A stretch of DNA of 64,000 bases from Prevotella sp. E13-27 (GTDB lineage: Bacteria; Bacteroidota; Bacteroidia; Bacteroidales; Bacteroidaceae): assembly GCF_023217965.1 (NCBI RefSeq), contig NZ_JALPSC010000001.1:1860001-1924000 (forward strand). The letters run 5' to 3'. Shown piece after piece: positions 30,182 to 38,799 of this stretch. Both the position numbers and the translations under genes were made by a program. The notes beneath the pieces are model-generated. The model was not told where the DNA came from, did not search any database, and saw only the letters and a list, made by a program, of their open reading frames with translations. How positions within the stretch are numbered: the first letter of the stretch is position 1; every line of letters starts with the position of its first letter.

Positions 30182-30285
30182 CATATTTTACACTTACCTT
30201 AGTGCTGCACATCAAGTCAAGCAAAATCATCAATGGCATGGCAAAGGTAAGCATAAAATATGAGAATTTAATACTTGTTCTTTAT

Positions 30286-32124
30286 TCACTTGAGCGGACC
30301 ACCGCCGTTGCTTGTGGGATTGTCCCAAAGCAGTTGCTGGTTGGTGCGTAGCCAGTTGCCCCATCCCGTCAGTTTGTGGAATGTGGTCTGCTCGTAGCCT
30401 TGGTCGAATTTGCACAGGGCATTAGGGACAAAAGCCTTAATCAGTTCCGGGTCTTTGTTATTTCCCTCGTAGTTCTCTTCGTTGACCAGACAGACGCTCA
30501 GCGTGTAGTGGTCCAGATGCTGTTCGTTCGTACTGACGTCGGCATAGTGGACGAAGGCCTCGCTGAAGGCTTTGTCCAAATCGCTGGAGATGGCAGCCAT
30601 TTCCGCGTCGCCAGTCTCCTTTGCCAACAAATGGGCATAGTCTGCCAAATCGACGAAGGGATTCACGAATGTTAACACGGGAGCGTTATAGCGTAGGAAG
30701 AACCGATACACCCCTGTGGTGGCCTTGTCGATGGCATCCTTCTGCGTGGGGTAGAGTGCAAGGAGCCTGTCTGCGAGGCGCTTGGTGGCACTGATGATGG
30801 CATCGAGTTTGGCAGTGCGGATGAGCTTGTAGTCGCCGTTGTTCCAGTACTCTGTCTTCCCATCGTCTTCAAAACCGTGATAGGACTGTTCCCATTTCGG
30901 ATGCACGCGCTCAAACATCTGTGCGATGGCATCCTCGGTATTCCCCTTCTCCAGCAGTCCGCGGACGTATTCCGTGAGCAGTTCGCCCTCGCTCTCAAGC
31001 AGGTGTGCCGAGGCCACGATGTAGTCGGACAGGCCGCGCAGTTCGGTCAGCGTCTCCATGTTGCCCATCAGGCAGTTGTGGAAGAAGATGGTGTTCAGCC
31101 GGCTCAAGCCTGCGGAACGGATGGCGGTACTCAGTTCATACATATCCAGCTCTTCATGTTCATTCCACTCATCGGCAATGACCCCTCGGGTAGCAGGTGC
31201 AGCGGCGGGGTCTTCATATTTGCCGGGGACATCTGCCAAGGGGTTCAGTCCATTGCCATGCCCCCAGATGCTGAACACATACTGCTCGGCAGGACACACC
31301 AGACTGCTGATCTGGATGAACGCGCTGACGGTCTTGGGGTCGCACAGTTTCAGTTCCTGGGCCTCCTTTTCATACCCATATGCCTTAAGTCCTCCGTTAC
31401 GAATATTCTCCAGTTTGGTCGTGTCGTTCAGATCGAACCATACGATGTCGCCCGGGTCGGCATACTTACCGGTAAAGGGCATTTTTGGGGGCAGGTCCTT
31501 ACCATATTTGTAGAAGCAGACTACGCGGACGTTGTTGTGGTCCGTGAGCAGCGGCTGTATCTTCTCCCAGAAGCCATACTCAATAATCTTATCCATGGTG
31601 CCTCCCGCATTGCCATAGACAAAGACGGTGTAGCGGGCAGGTTGCGGTACATTGACCAGGTTGTCCTTGCGGCTCCACGCATCAAAGTCCTTAGCCTTCG
31701 CGTCATCCATCTTCTGCATGGCCAGTTGGTGGTCACCCTCCGTCAACGTCAGCTTGCCTTCGCTCACGGTATATCTGGCAGTGGTCTTGGCGTTCCTCTC
31801 CGCGATGTCCATCGTCAGCAGTCCGTCTGTGGCGCTATAGGTGAACGAATAGTGCTCACGGGCCACGGCGACATCGCCGTCGAGGTAATAAATGTTGGTG
31901 ACGCCTGTGCCGTCGGCCTTCAGTTCCGTCTGCTGCCATGCCTTGCCGTAAGTCCAGGCGGCATAAGTAGCCCCCGACACGTCGGAATACCATTGACCTA
32001 CAAGTTCGCTGTTCGCTCCTGATTTAGGAGAAGGATTGTCGTCGTTGTCCGAAGTACACGATGTGAATACACTTGCGCCACTGATGAGGATGGCGGCGAG
32101 CACCCATTGCATGATTCTTCTCAT
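30286..32124 (-). CDS. Clostripain-like (C11) cysteine peptidase lipoprotein A
   Basis: 612 residues. Lipoprotein signal with C23 in VFTSCTSDNDDN. After an N-terminal lipocalin-like domain (residues about 40-150: LVGQWYSD...KLTLTEGDHQL) comes a C11 domain with catalytic H289 (IWGHGNG) and C351 (FHNCLMGNMET). C11 enzymes cut after arginine or lysine and are usually calcium-activated. Last gene of the minus-strand operon starting at 35137. GC content is visibly higher than in the surrounding chromosome. Confidence 0.88.
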   Translation of the reverse strand: MRRIMQWVLAAILISGASVFTSCTSDNDDNPSPKSGANSELVGQWYSDVSGATYAAWTYGKAWQQTELKADGTGVTNIYYLDGDVAVAREHYSFTYSATDGLLTMDIAERNAKTTARYTVSEGKLTLTEGDHQLAMQKMDDAKAKDFDAWSRKDNLVNVPQPARYTVFVYGNAGGTMDKIIEYGFWEKIQPLLTDHNNVRVVCFYKYGKDLPPKMPFTGKYADPGDIVWFDLNDTTKLENIRNGGLKAYGYEKEAQELKLCDPKTVSAFIQISSLVCPAEQYVFSIWGHGNGLNPLADVPGKYEDPAAAPATRGVIADEWNEHEELDMYELSTAIRSAGLSRLNTIFFHNCLMGNMETLTELRGLSDYIVASAHLLESEGELLTEYVRGLLEKGNTEDAIAQMFERVHPKWEQSYHGFEDDGKTEYWNNGDYKLIRTAKLDAIISATKRLADRLLALYPTQKDAIDKATTGVYRFFLRYNAPVLTFVNPFVDLADYAHLLAKETGDAEMAAISSDLDKAFSEAFVHYADVSTNEQHLDHYTLSVCLVNEENYEGNNKDPELIKAFVPNALCKFDQGYEQTTFHKLTGWGNWLRTNQQLLWDNPTSNGGGPLK

Positions 32125-32194
32125 AATGCTTTATTTGATATAAATTCCTAAATGGTTCTACGTCACTTGCTGCTGACGTCGGCGCAGCCGTTCA

Positions 32195-33745
32195 TTAATA
32201 TTCGTAATATTCGGTGTAACATTTTGTGTTGGGTTCCTGTCTATTCAGTTTGAGCCAGCGGCTCCAGCCGGTGAGCCGGTCGAAGCGCAGCTGGCCGTAG
32301 GTGGCATCGAGGGTGGAGCCCCATGGCAGACCGTCGCTGGTCGGCTGGCCGTCGGCAAACAGATAGACTAATCCGTCGGCATCATAACGGAAGTGCAGGC
32401 CATTCTCCACGGTGGTGAAGTGGCCTTGGCAGCCGAGCATCACGCTGAGCGAGACGGTGTGGCCGTTCTCTTCGAGCCACTTGCTCGACTGCTGGAGGGC
32501 GAAGTAGTGGTTGTAGGCCTGGTCGGCCAGACCCTCAATCACAGGACCAAAGTCGTCGGGCAGTGCGGCAGTGAGGCCGATGATGTAGTTCATGAGGTCG
32601 TAGGTGGGCTGCTCGTCGTCGACGCGATAGGCGTTGGCGGTGATCGAGTCGATGCGGGTCCGGGCGTAGTCGGTGCCGTTCTGATAGACGTCGACCAGAC
32701 GGTCGACGAACTTCTTGAGCTCAGCGCCGAAGGCGTCGGCCTCGGCCGAGCGATAGACGCTCATGTCGTGATAGTGTGGCACGTCCTCGCCTTTGTCTTC
32801 CTTTTCGGCATCCTTGTCCCAAGCATCGACGCAGAATCGTGCGAAGCGCGTCAGGGCCTGCTCGGGATCGTCGGGGTTGTCCGAGAGGGCGTCGACCAGC
32901 TCTGTGTAGTTGCCGCCTGCGCTAGGCACGAGGAAGGTGGAGAGCACGAGGTAGTCGGTCACCGGGGCCAGTTCGAACTGATATTCGGCCGCGTTCATCA
33001 GGCAGGCGTCGCAATAGACGGCGCTGACGTGCACCGAGGCCTGCCGGATGGCCTCGGTGAGGCTCTTTGCGGTGAAGTGGGCCCGGTTGTGGCCGTCGTC
33101 CTTGATGACGCTGCGGGTCTGACGGGCGGCGGCAGCAGCGACAGGGATTTCCTCGGTGGGCAGATAGCCATCGCCGTGGTCGGACAGTACGAGGATATAC
33201 CTGCGGGCGGGGCGCACCCGCGCTGCCCAGTCGATGAAGCGGGTGAGCGAGTCGGTTCGCGAGATGTCGGCATTGTCGGGGCCAATGAAATGGGCGGTGA
33301 TGGTGGCCATCATGTCGGTCTCGGCGACTGTGGGGTCGACGGTGAAGCGGCTGGTCTTCCCGCCATAGGGGTAGAAGTCCTTAATCCTTTCGACTAAGGC
33401 CACCTGGGCCGGGTCGTTGGGGTCGATTTCGGTTTTCAAGTCCCTGTAGCTGTTCTGCAAGTTCTCGAGGGTCGAGAACTTGTATTGTGCGCAGATGCTC
33501 ACGTTGCGCCGGTGGTCGGCGTCGGCTTTGAAGAACTGGGCGATATTATCCATCAGGAAAGCGTCGAGGTTGCTGCCGCCGTGACCGTAGAAGATGATGG
33601 TGTAGTCGGCCAGCGGCTGTTGCTGCGGCTCGTCGGGGTTAATTACTGGGTTGTCGTCGCTGTCCGACGAACACGATATGAATACGCTTGCGCCGCAAAC
33701 GAGGGTGGCGGCGAGCATCCATGTCAATTCATGTAACTTTCTCAT
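32195..33745 (-). CDS. Clostripain-like (C11) cysteine peptidase lipoprotein B
   Basis: 516 residues, lipoprotein signal with ISCSSDSDDN. The C11 domain starts soon after (YTIIFYGHGGSNLDAF), with catalytic H190 (LSDHGDGY) and C248 (YCDACLMNAAE). Paralogous to the next gene but without the lipocalin-like N-terminal domain. 70 bases separate the two. Very GC-rich, and the opposite strand is largely open for that reason. Confidence 0.87.
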   Translation of the reverse strand: MRKLHELTWMLAATLVCGASVFISCSSDSDDNPVINPDEPQQQPLADYTIIFYGHGGSNLDAFLMDNIAQFFKADADHRRNVSICAQYKFSTLENLQNSYRDLKTEIDPNDPAQVALVERIKDFYPYGGKTSRFTVDPTVAETDMMATITAHFIGPDNADISRTDSLTRFIDWAARVRPARRYILVLSDHGDGYLPTEEIPVAAAAARQTRSVIKDDGHNRAHFTAKSLTEAIRQASVHVSAVYCDACLMNAAEYQFELAPVTDYLVLSTFLVPSAGGNYTELVDALSDNPDDPEQALTRFARFCVDAWDKDAEKEDKGEDVPHYHDMSVYRSAEADAFGAELKKFVDRLVDVYQNGTDYARTRIDSITANAYRVDDEQPTYDLMNYIIGLTAALPDDFGPVIEGLADQAYNHYFALQQSSKWLEENGHTVSLSVMLGCQGHFTTVENGLHFRYDADGLVYLFADGQPTSDGLPWGSTLDATYGQLRFDRLTGWSRWLKLNRQEPNTKCYTEYYEY

Positions 33746-33776
33746 CGTCGTTGTGTCTTATGAAACATTACTAATC

Positions 33777-34904
33777 TTAATTACCAGTCAGCACTTCAGT
33801 GATGCGCGGCACTATCTGCTTGCGTGAGAGTTTCTCGGATGTATAGCAGACACCCTCACGCAATGACGGACCGAAGACGCCCTCGGCCACCTGCTTGGCA
33901 CCTTCACCATAATATATAAAATAGGTGCCATTCTCCACGTAAGGCCGTTCGGCACGGTCGTCGCCCGTGTTCTCCACCATGTTGTCAATCTTGGCAACGA
34001 GCATCTGCCGCCCACGCTGCCCCATCACTTCGGGCATGACTGCCAGCATGCGGTCGATGAAGGCTTCCATCTGGCTCTGCTTGCAGACGAGGCTGCCGAA
34101 GCCAAGCAGATGGCCGTCAATCTCGTATTCCTTGTAGTCGGAGAGGAAAATCTCGGCATCGGTCATGCCGGTATAGTCGGTGGCTGCATCCTCCATGCCA
34201 CGGTTCAGACGAGCCACGGAGTCGGGGCTGATGGCCAACTGTGCGGTCAGAGCCTGCAATGCCGTGGAGTCGATGGCCTGCGTGGTGGTTTTCGACAGGT
34301 TGCGCGTGTCGCTGATGATGCCTGCCAGCATGATGCGGGCGGTCTCGTCGTCGATGGTGATGCCCTGTTCCTTATACATCTCGTAGATGATGGTGTTGGT
34401 GGAGCCAACCATCTCGCGGCGCACAAAGGGGATGCCGCTGTCTGCAATGTCGCCCTCCACATGGTGGTCTATCTTCTGCAGGACAACGGCTTCGCGGGCA
34501 CCCTCCACGCACTGCGCATAGTCGGTGTGGTCGGTCAGGATGAGCCGTGTCTGCGGCACCACGCTCGACTTCAGTTCGGGCAGCGCGAAGCCGAACACGC
34601 GGGCGATATAGGCCGTCTCGCGGTTCATCCCGCTCGACACTTTGGCCTTGCAGTTGTAGCCCATCAGCCGCATCAGCCTGGCATACGACAAGGCCGAGGT
34701 GACGGCATCCACGTCGGGTGTCTTGTGACCATAGACGAAGCATGTGTCCGTGCCCCAGTCCAGCGTTTTCAGCAGTGCGCCGAACTCCGTTTCATGGCCG
34801 GGCTGCGGAATCACCGCATTGTCATCGTTCGAACAGGATGTCCATACAAAGAGGCTGCTTGTCAGGGTGGCAGCCACCATCCATTGCATGATTTTTCTCA
34901 TCAT
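33777..34904 (-). CDS. Exported lipoprotein homologue of manganese-dependent inorganic pyrophosphatase (DHH/DHHA2)
   Basis: 375 residues. Lipoprotein signal, C24 in VWTSCSNDDN. The rest is a full family II pyrophosphatase: H60, D64 and D66 (GHKTPDVDAV), D125 (LTDHTD), D146-H-H148 and D199 (ISDT). Their spacing matches the metal ligands of cytoplasmic PpaC almost residue for residue, and the C-terminal SRKQIVPRI matches the substrate-binding SRKKQ motif. Normal family members are cytoplasmic, so a lipidated export signal is unusual. It sits between an S66 remnant and two peptidases in one operon. Confidence 0.85.
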   Translation of the reverse strand: MMRKIMQWMVAATLTSSLFVWTSCSNDDNAVIPQPGHETEFGALLKTLDWGTDTCFVYGHKTPDVDAVTSALSYARLMRLMGYNCKAKVSSGMNRETAYIARVFGFALPELKSSVVPQTRLILTDHTDYAQCVEGAREAVVLQKIDHHVEGDIADSGIPFVRREMVGSTNTIIYEMYKEQGITIDDETARIMLAGIISDTRNLSKTTTQAIDSTALQALTAQLAISPDSVARLNRGMEDAATDYTGMTDAEIFLSDYKEYEIDGHLLGFGSLVCKQSQMEAFIDRMLAVMPEVMGQRGRQMLVAKIDNMVENTGDDRAERPYVENGTYFIYYGEGAKQVAEGVFGPSLREGVCYTSEKLSRKQIVPRITEVLTGN

Positions 34905-34924
34905 CTTTCTGACTTTTAAATTAT

Positions 34925-35137
34925 TTACTTCTTGAATAACTGCTCACTTGCTCCTTCTAAGGAGTATGTCTTTCTCTCTCCTTCGACATTGAATGTCAGG
35001 ACAGACTTCTCGGGGCTGACCTCAAACACACAGGGAGCACCGACCATCATAGGAATGCAACTGTTGCCCCCCACGGGGAAGCCGCAGCATACGGGAATGT
35101 CATATTCTGTCAGATGGGCTGTCAGCATTTTCTCCAT
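34925..35137 (-). pseudogene. S66 LD-carboxypeptidase C-terminal remnant
   Basis: 70 residues from ATG 35137. TEYDIPVCCGFPVGG and MVGAPCVFEVSPEKSVLTF resemble the C-terminal 70 residues of LdcA-like S66 peptidases, but the catalytic Ser and Glu regions are missing and the usual PVGH histidine is replaced by glycine. It has its own promoter and opens the operon, so it may be expressed as a small protein although it cannot be an active peptidase. Confidence 0.55.
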
Positions 35138-35159
35138 ATCGCATGTATTTTTATAGGTG

Positions 35160-35190
35160 CAAAGTTACTGTAAATCCCCTGCGCACACAA
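35160..35190 (-). promoter_or_regulatory. Promoter of the pyrophosphatase/C11 operon
   Basis: Minus-strand TAACTTTG (35160-35167) with TTG (35188-35190), 20 bases upstream. ATG 35137 is 22 bases downstream. Confidence 0.65.
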
Positions 35191-35363
35191 TAGCAGAAAC
35201 GAATGAGCAAGTCTGTTGAAATAAATAAGCAAAAATAAAATTGGCTTTACCTCCCCCATAGCAAATCAGCAATCGCATAAGCAAAACAAAAGCCTCGCCG
35301 AAAGGCAGGGCAAGAGGAGGTATCAGGGCTATCAGAAATGAGGTTCTGCCGCCGTACGGAAAG

Positions 35364-36923
35364 TTATCTCCGGCGATACTCGGAAGGGGTAAGGTTGTAA
35401 CGAGCCTTGAAGTCGTGGTTGAAAGTGGTGGCGCGGCTGAAACCGGAGGCACTGGCCGCGTCGGCCACCTTCATGTCTGTAGTTGTGAGAAGGTGACAGG
35501 CATACTCCAAGCGGCAGTCGCGCACGAAATCAGCTACAGAATCATAGTCGCTGCCCTGTGCAAAGGCGTTGCCCACCTGTACGGCAGTAAGACCATAGCG
35601 GCTGCAGACCGCTTGCCGGTCGAACTTCGGGTCGAGGTAAAGCCGCTTCTCCCGGATGTCATCATAGAGGTACTGGAATAGAGCATCCGCAGAAAAGCTT
35701 TTCAAATCAACAGGATGCGGCACCGTCTCTCCTTCACTTTCCACGAAGTGTGCCAGCATGGACTGGTGCATCTGCTCGTAGCGTTCCTTATATCTGATGG
35801 TTTCGTCAATCAATTTAACCAAGCCACGGTTCTTCATGTTGATAATCCTGTTCTTGGCGAATACATACGCGGCAAACAGCAATGCAAAGAGCAGTGAGCA
35901 GACAGCAGCAATGGCGACTATCGTCATCTGACGGCTGTGTACCTCGGACTCTTGTCGTTTTAACTGCTGCTCAAGGGCATCGTAGCGGGCGCGGTGCTCG
36001 CGCGTCTCGGCATCGCGCACGATGTTCTCCAACCGCTCGAAAGTGACGTACATGTCGTCAGACTGTCCCAATGCGGCGTAGGCAGTAGCAATGAAGTTCT
36101 CGCCCTGTGAGCGGTAGAAACGGATATATTCCTCGCGCCTCGATGCTGGTGGTTCGCGGTAGGTGCCGTCATGGTACTTGTCGGGGTGATGCTCGTAATC
36201 GTTGAGCAAGGTGACGATGCGCCGGGCCAGTGGCAACACCTCTGCCGCCTGCCCCTTGGAAATCATTACCCCGGCTTTGCGCTTCAGGGCAATGACGAGG
36301 GCATCGAGTTCGTTGAACTTCAGCTCCCCATCGGAGAGTGCAACGATTGTCCTATCCATCATCGCCATGCCCTCGCTCTCCTGTCCCATATAGCACAGCG
36401 CGGCTCCAATCTCCGCTTCGCCTCGAAGGGCCTCGGTCTCGGCCCCCTGCCTGCGGCATACTTCCACCAGCTGGCGTGAACGCCGAAGCCAGAGTGTAGT
36501 GTCCTTCTGACAACGCGCCACGTAAGCCAATATCTCCAGTACATCTTGTCCTTCGAGACTATTCTTTATGGAGTCGTGCCTGATGAGCTGTTCGCCAATA
36601 ATACGGGCGGTGTCGAGCCGTGCGCCGGCTGTCCAATGCATCAGTGAGTCGAGCCTTTCGCCCGCTTGTGTCTGGCTGTAGATACGCGCACGGTTCTTGT
36701 CGGCTCGCCAAGAGCTCATGTTTCCGACTATAACCGCCGAATCGACAATCTGTAATGCCCGCACGGGATCGTAGCCGTAAACCGCCATCGCTTTCTGCTC
36801 GGTATAGAGTGTATCATGAGGCAGCCGTGACTGTACCATGCCCTGTTTCCCATCTGTACATCCTGTTATGGATAGCACAATGGCCGCTACTATTATTATA
36901 TATGTATAGAGTCTCTTTGCCAT
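35364..36923 (-). CDS. Membrane-bound AraC-family regulator with TPR-like sensor
   Basis: 519 residues. The N-terminal hydrophobic segment ends in a lipobox-like SITGC at about 21; residues about 40-330 are helical TPR-like repeats; one membrane helix at about 345-365 (IVAIAAVCSLLFALLFAAYV); the C-terminal 110 residues are an AraC DNA-binding domain (VGNAFAQGSDYDSVADFVRD, ATTFNHDFKARYNLTPSEY). Such proteins sense periplasmic signals and regulate neighbouring operons. The start is ATG 36923, 10 bases after the -7 box TACCTTTG (36934-36941). The operon it probably controls starts 230 bases downstream. Confidence 0.82.
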   Translation of the reverse strand: MAKRLYTYIIIVAAIVLSITGCTDGKQGMVQSRLPHDTLYTEQKAMAVYGYDPVRALQIVDSAVIVGNMSSWRADKNRARIYSQTQAGERLDSLMHWTAGARLDTARIIGEQLIRHDSIKNSLEGQDVLEILAYVARCQKDTTLWLRRSRQLVEVCRRQGAETEALRGEAEIGAALCYMGQESEGMAMMDRTIVALSDGELKFNELDALVIALKRKAGVMISKGQAAEVLPLARRIVTLLNDYEHHPDKYHDGTYREPPASRREEYIRFYRSQGENFIATAYAALGQSDDMYVTFERLENIVRDAETREHRARYDALEQQLKRQESEVHSRQMTIVAIAAVCSLLFALLFAAYVFAKNRIINMKNRGLVKLIDETIRYKERYEQMHQSMLAHFVESEGETVPHPVDLKSFSADALFQYLYDDIREKRLYLDPKFDRQAVCSRYGLTAVQVGNAFAQGSDYDSVADFVRDCRLEYACHLLTTTDMKVADAASASGFSRATTFNHDFKARYNLTPSEYRRR

Positions 36924-36933
36924 AATTCGTGTG

Positions 36934-36941
36934 CAAAGGTA
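36934..36941 (-). promoter_or_regulatory. -7 element of the AraC-sensor gene
   Basis: TACCTTTG on the minus strand, 10 bases before the ATG. No clear TTTG is seen at the usual -33 position. Confidence 0.5.
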
Positions 36942-36981
36942 CTCAATTTCCGCCGAAAAACCTAACACTTTGCGCTTTTTG

Positions 36982-37032
36982 GTTCTTGCTGTGTCAAGCG
37001 GCAGAGCCGAGCGGCCCAGAATTTTGCTATGT
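36982..37032. repeat. Right copy of the 50-bp direct repeat flanking the peptidase island
   Basis: Same orientation as 30131-30181 with two mismatches; the copies are 6.85 kb apart and enclose the GC-rich peptidase operon and its regulator. Confidence 0.85.
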
Positions 37033-37620
37033 TAGTTATGTCATGGGACTGATACCTGACATCTTCTAGCAAACCACAACAAGTTCTGCATTTATATTTG
37101 CGTCATTTCGCTTGTAAACGAAAAAGTCTGTACCTTTGCCTTTGAAAACAGTTCCTTATCTATGCCAGATTGTATTTCTGGCCGTGATTCGGGGCTATTT
37201 TCTGTTTATACGGATTAAATTGATTATTGGAACTCTGAAGTTAACTTAGAAAGTTTAACACAACTTAAAGGTTCACTTCAGTACATTGATACTGTAGAAA
37301 ATGGTGGTAAAGAGGGAAAAACGAAGAAAAAGTCGGTTTTGTGCTCTTATTCTGGCAGTTTTATATTATAGTTATAGCATCCTTGTATTATAGTCCTTAC
37401 TATCTTGAAAACCAAAGTCGTCGACTTTGGTGACCAAACTCGACGAGTTTGTAAATTGGTATAGACAGAACTACATTGCTGTTCAGACTGCCACACATTG
37501 CAATTCTGTCTAAACAAAAATGATGCAGGTACATCGGCATGCTCTACCTGTAGTTTTTGGGTATGGTTGCCAGCTTCTTTGTCGTAAATTACTAATTAAC
37601 AATTATTATCTTTTATCGAA
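37033..37620. other. Intergenic region without a recognisable gene
   Basis: A TACCTTTG -7 box lies at 37131-37138 on the plus strand, followed only by an 18-codon ORF from about 37160. Two strong palindromes at 37411-37451 are listed separately. The rest is A/T-rich and looks degraded. Confidence 0.5.
37411..37451. repeat. Two adjacent near-perfect palindromes
   Basis: ACCAAAGTCG-T-CGACTTTGGT (37411-37431) and CAAACTCG-A-CGAGTTTG (37435-37451), each with a single central base and related sequence. There is no T-run, so they are not terminators; they could be protein-binding sites. Confidence 0.7.
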
Positions 37621-37685
37621 TAAGACAGCGGGGACAGGTGCGCGTTTCGCGTAGGCAAATCATAAATTGTGGATCAGCGGAACCG
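37621..37685. repeat. Repeat X, copy 1 (uninterrupted)
   Basis: The segment TAAGACAGCGGGGACAG (37621-37637) recurs at 40003-40019, and the 37-base segment 37649-37685, ending GGATCAGCGGAACCG, recurs at 41792-41828. Copy 1 keeps both with 11 bases between; in copy 2 they are separated by the second IS110 element. Confidence 0.8.
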
Positions 37686-37723
37686 CATTCTATGCTAAAT
37701 TCCAAACATTGATTGATATTTAA

Positions 37724-38788
37724 CTATATATTTAACACTTGAGGAGCTAGGCTTACCTCGTTACTCGTTCTATACACGTTATCGGGATTGTATTTTACCC
37801 GATCTCTGACCATTGCCACGAGGATGTGCAGCATCTTGTTCTTGATGTTATTATGTATCAGCAACGGATGCTTGCCTCGTTCTATGAGCCGCTGATAATA
37901 GCTGTGTACGTTTATGTCAAACTTAATTGCCGCCAGTGCCGCTTGCGAGAGTAAGGACTTAATCCTCCTGTTGGCAAAAGGACTGACCTGAGGCCTGCTG
38001 TTGACGCTAGTGCCCGATTGTCGTCCGAATGGAGCAATACCATAATAGCAGGCTATCTTCCTTGAGTCTAGGTCAAATTTCTGGAAGTTGTCCGTATAGA
38101 CCATCAGGCACGTCGCATTCTGCACTCCAATGCCTGGCATGGAGGTGATGATGCCAAAGATCTCCCTGAGTTCGTCATCAGAGGCAATGATTTCCTTAAT
38201 CTTCTGGTCACATTTCGCGATGGCTTTGTTTACCTCTGTAATAAGGTGTTTGCTGGTAAAAGACATAAAAGCTCTGGCATCCGACTTCTCCTGTGTGAGA
38301 CGTTTCTCGTCTCTTCTGACCGTCAGTGCTACCTTCTGCCTGACAAGGCTGTGACGATAAAGGAATATCTCTCTCAAACAAGTTAGCGAGGCACTCTGAG
38401 GCTTGTGCAGTATCATCTTGTCGTAGTTACGCATAGCATACTCTGCGATGGCCCGTGAGTCAGCCTTGTCGTTCTTTACACGTTGGATACCTGCAGAGTG
38501 CTTGATCTTGTAGGCACACTCCAGCCACATGTCATAGCCCGAGGCATAAAGATAGTTGCTAAGCCCGATACTATACCCACCGGTATTCTCCCCACAGAAG
38601 AGCCAGGAATCTGCCGCAAAGCCCTCTGCATGAGCCTTCACCCACTTCGCCAGACGACGATAGCCTGATGTTTTGTTGTCAAACACTTCGTGCACGCTAG
38701 GGGCACATTCCTTCAGTCCCTCTGCCTGAATGAGGGTCGCATCAAACTTTTCTTTCGAGAAATCGATGCCAATAAAGATTTTTTTCAT
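37724..38788 (-). CDS. IS110-family transposase (DEDD recombinase), IS A
   Basis: 354 residues. RuvC-like N-terminal domain with DEDD residues in FIGIDFSKEKFD, FCGENTGGYS and KNDKADSRAIAEY; C-terminal transposase domain with MPGIGVQNA and the catalytic-serine region FGRQSGTSVNSRPQVSPFANRRIKS. The enzyme is intact. IS110 recombinases use an RNA encoded in the element to pair donor and target; here that RNA lies upstream of the gene on the same strand. Confidence 0.95.
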   Translation of the reverse strand: MKKIFIGIDFSKEKFDATLIQAEGLKECAPSVHEVFDNKTSGYRRLAKWVKAHAEGFAADSWLFCGENTGGYSIGLSNYLYASGYDMWLECAYKIKHSAGIQRVKNDKADSRAIAEYAMRNYDKMILHKPQSASLTCLREIFLYRHSLVRQKVALTVRRDEKRLTQEKSDARAFMSFTSKHLITEVNKAIAKCDQKIKEIIASDDELREIFGIITSMPGIGVQNATCLMVYTDNFQKFDLDSRKIACYYGIAPFGRQSGTSVNSRPQVSPFANRRIKSLLSQAALAAIKFDINVHSYYQRLIERGKHPLLIHNNIKNKMLHILVAMVRDRVKYNPDNVYRTSNEVSLAPQVLNI

Positions 38789-38799
38789 ACCTTTGTACC

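Noticed and set aside
30877-34919. Long plus-strand open frames across the peptidase operon (up to 381 codons)
   Set aside because: They are shadows of high-GC minus-strand genes that carry clear catalytic motifs; the translations are low-complexity.
37160-37216. 18-codon ORF behind a TACCTTTG box
   Set aside because: Too short, with no conserved feature; probably a remnant.
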